25,921 nt of DNA from a virus. A program made the position numbers and the translations under genes. Positions 1 to 5,545 of the stretch are shown piece after piece; position 1 is the stretch's first letter; each line of letters starts with the position of its first letter. The stretch is from positions 1 through 25,921 of the IMG/VR virus record IMGVR_UViG_3300021440_000107; one strand, given 5' to 3'. Under the pieces are notes generated by a model. It made no database searches and was not told where the DNA came from. It saw only the letters and a list, made by a program, of their open reading frames with translations.

Positions 1-26
1 CCCTGTTTTTCGCACCCTAGTGTTGC

Positions 27-272
27 GTGTTGAGCAATGCGCGGTGTATGGTTTGTGACGTGAACGAATCGCCCTGCCACCCCGGCCGCCCCGTCTACGC
101 CGCCATCACAACCAACGGCCGCACCGAGCACCTTTGCGCCGTCTGCTTCCACACCGACATGGCCGAACACCACGACCCCGCCGCACCCCACACCCCCGGC
201 ATTACCATCACGTGGACCATCGCCGCCGCCACCGCCCACGGCAACGGGTCCCTCACCCTAGAAGGACGCTGA
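27..272 (+). CDS. Small CxxC/CxxC putative zinc-binding protein
   Basis: An 81-residue protein with no recognised family. It has two Cys pairs, CMVC near residues 7-10 and CAVC near residues 37-40, spaced like a minimal zinc ribbon, followed by a His-rich stretch. The GTG at 27 (or the TTG at 30) is preferred over the ATG at 48 because the later start would lose the first Cys of the N-terminal pair. No convincing Shine-Dalgarno sequence is visible; a TAGTGT box lies just upstream at 19-24, so the message may start very near the codon. It is followed within 5 bases by the next gene, so the two are probably co-transcribed. The zinc-binding role is inferred only from the Cys spacing. Confidence 0.6.
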   Translation: MLSNARCMVCDVNESPCHPGRPVYAAITTNGRTEHLCAVCFHTDMAEHHDPAAPHTPGITITWTIAAATAHGNGSLTLEGR

Positions 273-276
273 CCCC

Positions 277-492
277 ATGCGACACCCCCGCCGTGTCCTC
301 GCCGCCATGCTCACCGCCACTGTCTTCACCGCCCTCGTCCTCACCAGCACCCTGTCCGCGATCATCGCCGGCCGCTGGGGCGAAGCCGCTGGCGACATCG
401 TGTCCGCCGTGTTCTACGGCCTCCTGTTCGGCGCGATCATCCGGATCCTCCGCACCGCCTCCGCACCCCGCCACCACGACGACGAGGACTGA
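277..492 (+). CDS. Small two-helix membrane protein
   Basis: A 71-residue protein with two hydrophobic segments, roughly residues 8-31 and 38-58, flanked by an Arg-rich N-terminus and an acidic/His-rich tail ending in DDED. The basic start and acidic end fit a small helical-hairpin inner membrane protein. The ATG at 277 has a GAAGGA ribosome site about 10 bases upstream, inside the end of the preceding gene. I do not recognise a family. It is far from the lysis genes at 22879-24304, so a holin role is less likely than a small early membrane protein, but it cannot be excluded from sequence alone. Confidence 0.65.
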   Translation: MRHPRRVLAAMLTATVFTALVLTSTLSAIIAGRWGEAAGDIVSAVFYGLLFGAIIRILRTASAPRHHDDED

Positions 493-499
493 ACTGATC

Positions 500-721
500 A
501 TGTTGAACTACTTCACCACCGGCTTCACCACCGGCTTCCCCACCTGGTTCGACGTCCTCGACATGTGGGACGACGGCGACGGGACCATCACCATCACCCG
601 CGACGGCACCCCCTGGGCCACCCTCGCCGCCCCACAGTCCCTGGGGTACAAGGACGTCGCGTGGGCCGCCACCGCCCTGGACACCCAGTGGGAGTGGCTC
701 CGCGGCACCCTGGACCGCTGA
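500..721 (+). CDS. Small acidic hypothetical protein
   Basis: A 73-residue protein of unknown function. It begins with a short internal duplication (TTGF TTGF), followed by an acidic, aromatic-rich middle (DMWDDGDG) and a Trp-rich C-terminal helix (QWEWLRG). The layout, with two strands around TITITRDGTPWATL and then a helix, suggests a compact alpha/beta fold. The ATG at 500 is chosen because it lies 7 bases after the previous stop and because the upstream extension of the same frame is proline/arginine-rich, typical of an out-of-frame shadow. It probably belongs to the same transcript as the two genes before it. Confidence 0.6.
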   Translation: MLNYFTTGFTTGFPTWFDVLDMWDDGDGTITITRDGTPWATLAAPQSLGYKDVAWAATALDTQWEWLRGTLDR

Positions 722-727
722 CCCTGC

Positions 728-733
728 TACCAT
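728..733 (+). promoter_or_regulatory. Possible -10 box (TACCAT) before structured leader
   Basis: A TACCAT hexamer (TANNNT type) sits at the start of one of the few non-coding gaps, directly before two hairpins and about 135 bases before the next gene. No convincing -35 hexamer is seen at 16-19 bases. The similar box TACCGT occurs in the gap at 9974. The call rests on position and a weak motif. Confidence 0.25.
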
Positions 734-743
734 GAGCCCCGCG

Positions 744-775
744 GTGCCGGCCCCTACTCGGGGAACCACCGGCAC
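744..775 (+). other. Bulged stem-loop in leader of the 867 gene
   Basis: The arms GTGCCGG (744-750) and CCGGCAC (769-775) are perfect inverse complements. Inside them CCCC (751-754) pairs with GGGG (760-763) around a 5-base loop, leaving a one-sided AACCA bulge. No U-run follows, so it looks more like a structured RNA element than a simple terminator. It lies between the candidate -10 box at 728 and the terminator-like hairpin at 786-817. Confidence 0.5.
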
Positions 776-785
776 TTGCCTCTCA

Positions 786-824
786 CGGCCCCCACACCCC
801 ACCCGGTGCGGGGGCCGTTCTCTT
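786..824 (+). terminator. Terminator-like hairpin in leader
   Basis: CGGCCCCC (786-793) pairs perfectly with GGGGGCCG (810-817), and the stem is followed by the pyrimidine-rich tract TTCTCTT. It could end a short RNA begun at the 728 box, or act as an attenuator ahead of the gene at 867. Confidence 0.5.
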
Positions 825-866
825 CCCCCCACCACACCCCACACCCCGACCCCCCGGAGGCACCCC

Positions 867-1151
867 GTGCACAACCACCCCGCCCACGCCGCCGCCATCA
901 CCCGCGCCGAACGCGCCGCCGACGCAATCGCCCTGGGCACCGTCACCGCCGCCACCACGGTCGGAGCGATCGCCGCCGCCGTCACCCTCCACGCCGCATC
1001 CCAGGACGCCGTCGCCGGCCTCGTTGCGGTCCTCGCGGGCGCGTCGGTGGTCCGGGTCGGTGACCGGATCGTGCGGCAGATCACGGACGAAGCGGCCCTC
1101 GTCGACATGCTCCTTGACCTTGGCGGGGACGACGAACCCCCGGTGGGCTGA
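867..1151 (+). CDS. Small membrane protein, unknown function
   Basis: A 94-residue protein starting at GTG 867, which has a good CCGGAGG ribosome site 7-8 bases upstream (854-860). The same frame extends back to an ATG at 732, but that extension is Pro/Arg-rich, lacks a ribosome site and runs through both leader hairpins, so it is unlikely to be translated. The protein has a His-rich N-terminus, two Ala/Val-rich hydrophobic segments (about residues 20-41 and 48-63), then an amphipathic segment and an acidic tail (LLDLGGDDEP). This is the pattern of a small two-helix membrane protein. No family was recognised. A strong hairpin terminator lies 66 bases after its stop. Confidence 0.65.
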   Translation: MHNHPAHAAAITRAERAADAIALGTVTAATTVGAIAAAVTLHAASQDAVAGLVAVLAGASVVRVGDRIVRQITDEAALVDMLLDLGGDDEPPVG

Positions 1152-1182
1152 CCCCGCGTCTATGGGCACGACGATCACCATT

Positions 1183-1212
1183 GAAGCCCCCCATGGCTGT
1201 GGGCGTGGCTTC
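1183..1212 (+). other. Stem-loop upstream of terminator
   Basis: GAAGCC (1183-1188) and GGCTTC (1207-1212) form a 6-bp stem with an inner CCC/GGG pairing. It precedes the strong terminator at 1217 by only 4 bases. The function is unknown; it may be part of a compound 3' end. Confidence 0.4.
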
Positions 1213-1216
1213 ACCC

Positions 1217-1247
1217 GGCCCCCACGGCTGCAACCGTGGGGGCCTTT
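1217..1247 (+). terminator. Intrinsic terminator after the first small-gene cluster
   Basis: A perfect 11-bp GC-rich stem (GGCCCCCACGG at 1217-1227 with CCGTGGGGGCC at 1234-1244), a 6-base loop and a TTT tail. It lies in the 150-base gap between the small early genes and the regulator/packaging block, and probably ends the first transcription unit. Confidence 0.8.
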
Positions 1248-1294
1248 CCACGCCCGAACCCGGACGGCCCCTAGGCCCAAACCGGCCCGCCGCG

Positions 1295-1300
1295 TAGGCT
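1295..1300 (+). promoter_or_regulatory. Candidate -10 box TAGGCT
   Basis: TAGGCT lies just after the 1217 terminator and ends 7 bases before a GTG at 1308 that is in frame with the next gene. This is the spacing expected for a leaderless actinobacterial message. The following 13 bases (1301-1313) recur exactly at 16481-16493 behind a similar TAGGAT box. No -35 element was recognised. Confidence 0.45.
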
Positions 1301-1301
1301 G

Positions 1302-2087
1302 ATGATCGTGCCCACAACCGACCGCGCCCACCCGGCACCAGGGGACACGAACCCGTCCCCCACCGCCGACCCGGCAGACACCTACCCCTACCTCCTCCGC
1401 ATCGAAGCCGCCCGGGCCCTCGCAATCTCCCGGACCGCCCTCGCCGCCCGCGCCGCATGGGCCCGACTCAACCCCGGCACCGTCCAACCCCCGTCCCCCG
1501 CGGCCCCCGACCACGACACGGCATGGCTCACCCTCGCCACCCGCCACGGCGCCCGACTCCACGTCCGCGACGCCCGCCGCCCTGCACCCGGGGCACGCGA
1601 CGCCGCCCGCTGGCTGTACGGCCACTCCGCCGCCATCACGGGCACCCACCACGACCTCCTCACCGCCGCCACCGAAACGAACCGGCGGGTCCTCGGGGAA
1701 GTACCCGGCCGGTCCGGGCACGTCGTCGTCGGCACGTGCACCGCCCCCGGACACGGCCCCCTCCCCCTCCACGGCGACCCCGCCGCCCCCACCCAGACAT
1801 GCCCCGTCTGCCACACCACCGTGCACACCACCGTCCTCCGCGCCCCCATGCTCGCCGGGTTCCTCGCCGCGGCCGCCACGATCCCCACCGCCGCCGCCAT
1901 CCTGTCCGCGGTCTACCCCGAATCACCGATCCGCGCCCGCCGCGTCCTCGACTGTGCGAACGCCGGCCACTACGCCACCCCCACCCCCGGCCCCCGCGGG
2001 TCGGCGCGCACGTGGGCCGTCGCGAACGTCCTGGCCCACCACATGTGGCCCTGCCCCGAGACACGGCGCGTCGGCGGTGGACGGTGA
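1302..2087 (+). CDS. Zinc-ribbon / helix-turn-helix-like putative DNA-binding protein
   Basis: A 261-residue protein (ATG 1302; GTG 1308 is an alternative leaderless start, see the box at 1295). The N-terminal 60 residues are predicted helical. C146, H151, C167 and C170 form a likely zinc-ribbon (CTAPGH...CPVC). The C-terminal part (about 180-250) contains a helical segment followed by RARRVLDCANAGHY, a small loop, and a hydrophobic strand-helix. This resembles the MerR/excisionase-like winged-helix module often attached to zinc ribbons in Streptomyces phage and plasmid proteins. Its position just before the terminase genes would suit a packaging or late-gene regulator. It overlaps the small terminase gene by 4 bases (GTGA). 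The DNA-binding role is inferred from fold pattern, not from a clear match. Confidence 0.6.
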   Translation: MIVPTTDRAHPAPGDTNPSPTADPADTYPYLLRIEAARALAISRTALAARAAWARLNPGTVQPPSPAAPDHDTAWLTLATRHGARLHVRDARRPAPGARDAARWLYGHSAAITGTHHDLLTAATETNRRVLGEVPGRSGHVVVGTCTAPGHGPLPLHGDPAAPTQTCPVCHTTVHTTVLRAPMLAGFLAAAATIPTAAAILSAVYPESPIRARRVLDCANAGHYATPTPGPRGSARTWAVANVLAHHMWPCPETRRVGGGR

Positions 2088-2791
2088 CCGTCCCCCCGCC
2101 CGGGCCGGGTGAAGGACAGGCCGCGGGGAAGTGCGGGCACTCCGGCGGGCGGAACAAGGTCGGCTACTGCCAGAACCCCGCCGGGTGGGGCACGGACCAC
2201 GCCGGCTACGGCTACTGCAAGCGGCACGGGGGGACGGCCCCCAACATGACACGGCACGCGGCGCGGCTGTGGGCGGAGGACCTCATGGGTACGTACGGCG
2301 GGCCGATCCCGGTCCACCCCCTTCAAGCCCTGCTGGAAGAAGTGGCGCGGGCGAACGGGCATGTCCTGTGGCTCGGCCGGCAGATCGCGGACCTGTCCCC
2401 GGAGGCCCTGTCCTGGGCGCAGACACGGCACACGATCGGCATCGGCCCTCAGGGCGCCGTTGACCTGTCGGAGTGGTCGGGTGACCTAGCCCCCCTCATC
2501 CGCCTGTACTGGGGGGAGCGGGACCGGCTGGTGTCCGCGTCGAAGGCGGCCCTCGCCCTGGGGGCGGCTCGGGAAATGATCGCTCTGTGGGAGGGGCAGG
2601 CGGAGGCGCTCGCCGACGCGTTGGACCGTGCCGCGTCGGCCCTGGAAAACGCGCTGTCACCGATGCTGCCGGAGGGTTCGCTCCCCGCCGTGGAGGGGAT
2701 CATTCGGGGTACGCTGGGTGAGGCGCTTGACCAGTTGGCCGCAAGCGAGACCAGCGGCTCGGTGACAGTGAGGGAGGTCACGGGACAGTGA
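2084..2791 (+). CDS. terS: Terminase small subunit (zinc-finger type)
   Basis: A 235-residue protein, probably the DNA-recognition subunit of the packaging motor. The N-terminus has a Cys/His finger, C17, (H19), C29, C45, H48, ending in the KRHGG motif with NMTRHAA after it. This arrangement is typical of actinophage small terminases of the C...C...CxxHGG type. The rest is long amphipathic helices (about 75-225), expected for the oligomerisation region. The GTG at 2084 overlaps the stop of the previous gene (GTGA). The frame stays open upstream to 1457, but that part is a Pro/Arg-rich shadow of the preceding gene. The family call is from the finger and context; the large subunit lies unusually far downstream (5542), beyond three other genes. 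Confidence 0.75.
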   Translation: MTVPPPGPGEGQAAGKCGHSGGRNKVGYCQNPAGWGTDHAGYGYCKRHGGTAPNMTRHAARLWAEDLMGTYGGPIPVHPLQALLEEVARANGHVLWLGRQIADLSPEALSWAQTRHTIGIGPQGAVDLSEWSGDLAPLIRLYWGERDRLVSASKAALALGAAREMIALWEGQAEALADALDRAASALENALSPMLPEGSLPAVEGIIRGTLGEALDQLAASETSGSVTVREVTGQ

Positions 2792-2991
2792 CCCATCGGG
2801 AGCATCACCCCGCCCCGGTTTACGGGTGCTTCGGGTGCAAGGTCCAGGGCATCGGCTATGACGGCGGCACGGTCACCCACACCACCCGGGACGAGCTGGG
2901 CAACGCCCGGACCGAGCACCGTTCGGGCCGGGTCGACGTGGCTGTTCGCCCGCAGAGTGTGACGACGATCGGAGGATCGAAATGGCAGTGA
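2788..2991 (+). CDS. Small CFGC-motif phage protein
   Basis: A 67-residue protein beginning at GTG 2788, overlapping the small terminase stop (GTGA). It contains YGCFGCKVQGIGYDGG near residues 12-26, a CxxC-Lys motif seen in small proteins next to terminase or head genes of many actinophages. The middle is polar with the pattern EHRSGRVD. The two Cys residues could bind a metal with a partner, or mark a degenerate zinc finger. Its 3' end overlaps the start of the next gene by 10 bases, so translation of the three genes 2084-3434 is probably coupled. The function is unknown. Confidence 0.7.
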   Translation: MTHREHHPAPVYGCFGCKVQGIGYDGGTVTHTTRDELGNARTEHRSGRVDVAVRPQSVTTIGGSKWQ

Positions 2992-3434
2992 CCGTGTCGG
3001 GGCTGTACCTCCCCACGTGGCTCGGCATCCTGAACGCGACCCAGCTCGCGGTGAACCTGGTCGGTGACACGGTGAACGTGGCCATGTTCAGCAACTCGGT
3101 GACTCCGAACTTTTCCACGGACACCGCGTACGGCGTGGCACCGTATAACGCGAACGAGGTGTCGGGTACCGGGTACACCGCGGGTGGTGCGGCTCTTGCG
3201 TCGAAGACCCTCACGGAGTCCCCCACCGGGACGATCATGTTCGATGCGGCGGACGTGGCTTGGTCGACGTCGACCATCACCAACGCCCGGTGCGCCCTGG
3301 TGTACGACAACACCCTCGCCGGGAAGAACGCGATCGCGCTCGTGAACTTCGGCGCGGACTACTCCACGACCGCCGGAACGTTCACGATCCAGTGGGCTAC
3401 GTCGGGCATCTTCACCCTGGACGTCACTCCCTGA
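2982..3434 (+). CDS. Putative virion structural protein
   Basis: A 150-residue protein from ATG 2982 with a clear CGGAGGA ribosome site about 8 bases upstream. It is rich in Thr, Ser, Ala and Val with alternating hydrophobic residues and almost no charged helices, pointing to an all-beta fold. The sequence resembles small capsid- or tail-associated beta proteins of actinophages (pattern VNVAMF...GVAPY...EVSGTGYTAGG, later WSTSTITNARCALVYD). It is followed by a hairpin at 3448-3490 and then the repeat protein. Its place between the two terminase subunits suggests a head decoration or fibre component. The specific role is not recognised. Confidence 0.6.
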   Translation: MAVTVSGLYLPTWLGILNATQLAVNLVGDTVNVAMFSNSVTPNFSTDTAYGVAPYNANEVSGTGYTAGGAALASKTLTESPTGTIMFDAADVAWSTSTITNARCALVYDNTLAGKNAIALVNFGADYSTTAGTFTIQWATSGIFTLDVTP

Positions 3435-3447
3435 CCGGGGGCCCCGT

Positions 3448-3490
3448 CCACACCGCCCGCTCTCCCGTTCGCGGGGTGCGGGCGGCGTGG
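3448..3490 (+). terminator. Long terminator-like hairpin
   Basis: Left arm 3448-3460 and right arm 3478-3490 pair over 13 positions with one mismatch. Inside, CCCG (3464-3467) and CGGG (3472-3475) extend the structure over a TTCG loop. No U-run follows. It lies in the 110-base gap before the repeat protein and may limit read-through from the small-terminase transcript. Confidence 0.6.
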
Positions 3491-3544
3491 CAGTGGCCGC
3501 CGTCGTCGCCCTAGACGTTCACCCGGGAAGGGGGGCCGCCCGTC

Positions 3545-5545
3545 GTGGCGCAGACGTACTCCGATGGTTTCGAGTCGGGCACCACCAGCGCGTGGCCGAC
3601 CGCTACGAACGTGTCGGTCCTGACCGGTGCCGCTCACACGGGGACGTACGGGTGTCGGATCTCCCCGGCGTCGTCGTCGTCGACGATCGCCACGTCGACC
3701 AGCAAGTGGACCCAGGGGACGTACACGTGGGCGCGGGCGCGGGCGTGGATTCGGTTCAACACGTTGCCGACGTTGCCGGTGACGGCGGACACGTTCACGA
3801 TTCAGAACGCCACCCAGGTGGACAACCTGGACTTTTTCACGAACACAACCGGACAGTTCCGGATTGACCTGAAGGGCGCCGACACCTTCCTGGACCTTCC
3901 CATCACGGTGAAGACCGGCCGGTGGTACGAGGTCCAGCTGATCGTGTTCTACGGGGCGACCCTCTACCAGGCGTACGTAAAGGTCAACAACTACACGTCG
4001 TCGGTCTTGACGTCCGTGTCGTCCGAGACATCGTCGACCGTCCGCTCCGTCCACTTCGGAACAACGTCGACCACGAAGACCTACCAGTTCGACGTCGACG
4101 ACGTGAACGTGTTCGTCGACACGGCACAGCCCTCGTTCGACACCACGAACACGTTCACCCCGGAACTGGGCGTCGCCGCAACCGCGACCATCCCCACCCC
4201 CACCATCGGTGCGATCACGGCACAGCCCGCGGTCGTCCCCGCCGTCGCCGCCATCCCTACGCCCACCGTTGTCCTGCCTGCCACCGTCGCCGCCACGGAG
4301 GTCAAGGGCATCGCGACGGTGTGGCCGCCCGTCGTGGCCCTGTCCCGCACCGTCGCCCTCACGGAGATCAAGGGCATCGGGTCGGTCCCCCCGCCGACCA
4401 TAGGGGCCGCGACCCCCGCCACCGTTCCCGCCGTCGCCGTCGCCGGCGTCGCCGCGGTCGGTGGGGTCGTCGTCGGAGCGGTCACCGCCCCACAGCCCGC
4501 AGCCGTGGCCGGTGTTGCCGCTCTGGGCGCGCCGACCGTCACGGGCACCGCCGCCACGACCCCTGCCGTCGTGGCCGGTGTTGCCGCCCTGGGCGCGGTG
4601 GCGTTCACGGGTACCGCGACCACTGCCCCTGCCGTCGTCGCCGGGGTCACCGTCGTCCCCGCGCCGACCGTCACCGCGTCCCGGACCGCCACGCTCACCC
4701 CCGCCGTCGTGGCCGGTGCCGCCGGGGTGGCCGGGCCGACCGTGACGAGCACCGGCACCGCATCCCCGGCCCCGGGCACGGTTGCCGCGGTCGCCGGCAT
4801 CACGGGGCCTGTCATCACGGGGTACGCGACGACCACGCCCGCCGTCGTGGTCGGGGTTGCCGCCCTGGGCGTCGTCGTCGTGTCCGGCACGGCCCGTGCG
4901 ACCCCGGCCACGGTCGCTGGGGTGGCCGTCGTCCCGGGGGATGTGGGGGTGTCGGGTGGCGTGTCGCCGACCCCGGCCCGTGTCGCCGCCGTGGCAGCGG
5001 TTCCGGCGCCCGTCGTGTCGGGTGTCGTCGCGCCGACCCCGGGGGTCGTGGCCGGTATCGGCGTGGTCCCGGCCCCCCAGGTGCGCACCCAGGTCACCAT
5101 CGGCGCGGCACCGGTGGCGGTCCTCGCGTTGGTCCCGGACCCCACGGTCCGGGGGAACATCCCGGAAGTGATCGAGGCCATCCGGGTGGCGCCGACCATG
5201 TGGCGGGTTCGGCCGGTGGCCGGGCCCAGACTCTCAGGAGGAGCCGTGCAGCTGTCTGCCCTGTCGACGGAGTACCTCCGGTACGCGGTCCGGGCACAGG
5301 CGGATCCGACGGGGTCCGTGGTTCAGTTCGCGTTCGTGGGGGAGAAGGAAACCCCGGAGGCGGGCGATTGGGTGGCGGGGGTGTGGGCGCCGGGTGTCCT
5401 GCCGACGGGTGAGTGGGAGGCGCGTGTCCTGGTGGGGCCGCACGGGGTGACGACGCCGGCGCCGGGTACGTGGGTGGCGTGGATTCGGGTGACGGTGCCG
5501 CCGGAGGACGTGGTTCGGCCGTTGAACGCGGTGAACGTCGCGTGA
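3545..5545 (+). CDS. Large repeat-containing virion protein (ConA-like domain plus ~12 tandem repeats)
   Basis: A 666-residue protein from GTG 3545, with a GGGAAGGGGGG ribosome site 8-10 bases upstream. Residues 4-197 look like a concanavalin/LamG-type jelly roll (SDGFESGT at the start, RWYEVQLIVFYG and FDVDDVNVFVD near the end). Residues 205-525 are about a dozen degenerate 22-25-residue repeats of the form TPAVVAGVAALGAPTVTGTA, rich in Ala/Val/Pro/Thr and without Cys or Lys, probably an extended beta structure. Residues 526-666 form a distinct C-terminal domain with WxAR and WVAWIRVTVPPE patterns seen in small actinophage structural proteins. A strong internal ribosome site precedes codon 568 (see 5246). 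It is likely a head or tail fibre/decoration protein; glycan binding is inferred from the jelly roll. It overlaps the large terminase gene by 4 bases. Confidence 0.65.
   Translation: MAQTYSDGFESGTTSAWPTATNVSVLTGAAHTGTYGCRISPASSSSTIATSTSKWTQGTYTWARARAWIRFNTLPTLPVTADTFTIQNATQVDNLDFFTNTTGQFRIDLKGADTFLDLPITVKTGRWYEVQLIVFYGATLYQAYVKVNNYTSSVLTSVSSETSSTVRSVHFGTTSTTKTYQFDVDDVNVFVDTAQPSFDTTNTFTPELGVAATATIPTPTIGAITAQPAVVPAVAAIPTPTVVLPATVAATEVKGIATVWPPVVALSRTVALTEIKGIGSVPPPTIGAATPATVPAVAVAGVAAVGGVVVGAVTAPQPAAVAGVAALGAPTVTGTAATTPAVVAGVAALGAVAFTGTATTAPAVVAGVTVVPAPTVTASRTATLTPAVVAGAAGVAGPTVTSTGTASPAPGTVAAVAGITGPVITGYATTTPAVVVGVAALGVVVVSGTARATPATVAGVAVVPGDVGVSGGVSPTPARVAAVAAVPAPVVSGVVAPTPGVVAGIGVVPAPQVRTQVTIGAAPVAVLALVPDPTVRGNIPEVIEAIRVAPTMWRVRPVAGPRLSGGAVQLSALSTEYLRYAVRAQADPTGSVVQFAFVGEKETPEAGDWVAGVWAPGVLPTGEWEARVLVGPHGVTTPAPGTWVAWIRVTVPPEDVVRPLNAVNVA
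4170..5130 (+). repeat. In-frame degenerate tandem repeats, period 66-75 bp
   Basis: These repeats encode residues of about 208-528 of the virion protein. The clearest DNA copies begin GTGGCCGGTGTTGCCG at 4505 and 4571, exactly 66 bases apart; other copies vary to 69-75 bases. Repeat number is about 12 by eye. Divergence between units is substantial at the protein level, with the core AVVAGVAxxGxPxV retained. Confidence 0.8.
5246..5545 (+). CDS. Candidate nested in-frame gene: 99-residue virion protein
   Basis: The sequence AGGAGGAG (5236-5243) ends 2 bases before a GTG at 5246 that is in frame with the large repeat protein. Translation from here gives 99 residues beginning MQLSALSTEYL and ending PLNAVNVA. 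This is a compact domain with SVVQFAF, GDWVAGVW, EWEARVLVGP and TWVAWIRVTVPPE, resembling free-standing small structural proteins of other actinophages. The same bases encode Ser-Gly-Gly-Ala in the long protein. The site is seen in the sequence; that it is used, giving two products from one frame, is inference. It may be a relic of a gene fusion that kept its ribosome site. Confidence 0.5.
   Translation: MQLSALSTEYLRYAVRAQADPTGSVVQFAFVGEKETPEAGDWVAGVWAPGVLPTGEWEARVLVGPHGVTTPAPGTWVAWIRVTVPPEDVVRPLNAVNVA

Noticed and set aside
1-26. Possible genome end or cos site at the window start
   Set aside because: The T-run (CTGTTTTT) near the edge is suggestive, but nothing in the window shows a terminus or overhang; the edge may simply be arbitrary.
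744-775. Possible tRNA-like structure
   Set aside because: The stem-loop has no cloverleaf, T-loop or CCA end; it is a simple bulged hairpin.
732-866. N-terminal extension of the 867 gene from ATG 732
   Set aside because: There is no ribosome site, the extension is Pro/Arg-rich and it runs through two hairpins, whereas GTG 867 has a strong ribosome site.
4081-5199. 372-residue Thr/Ala/Pro-rich open frame on the - strand opposite the repeat array
   Set aside because: Its low-complexity sequence is the reverse image of the repeats in the + strand gene, and no ribosome site was seen.
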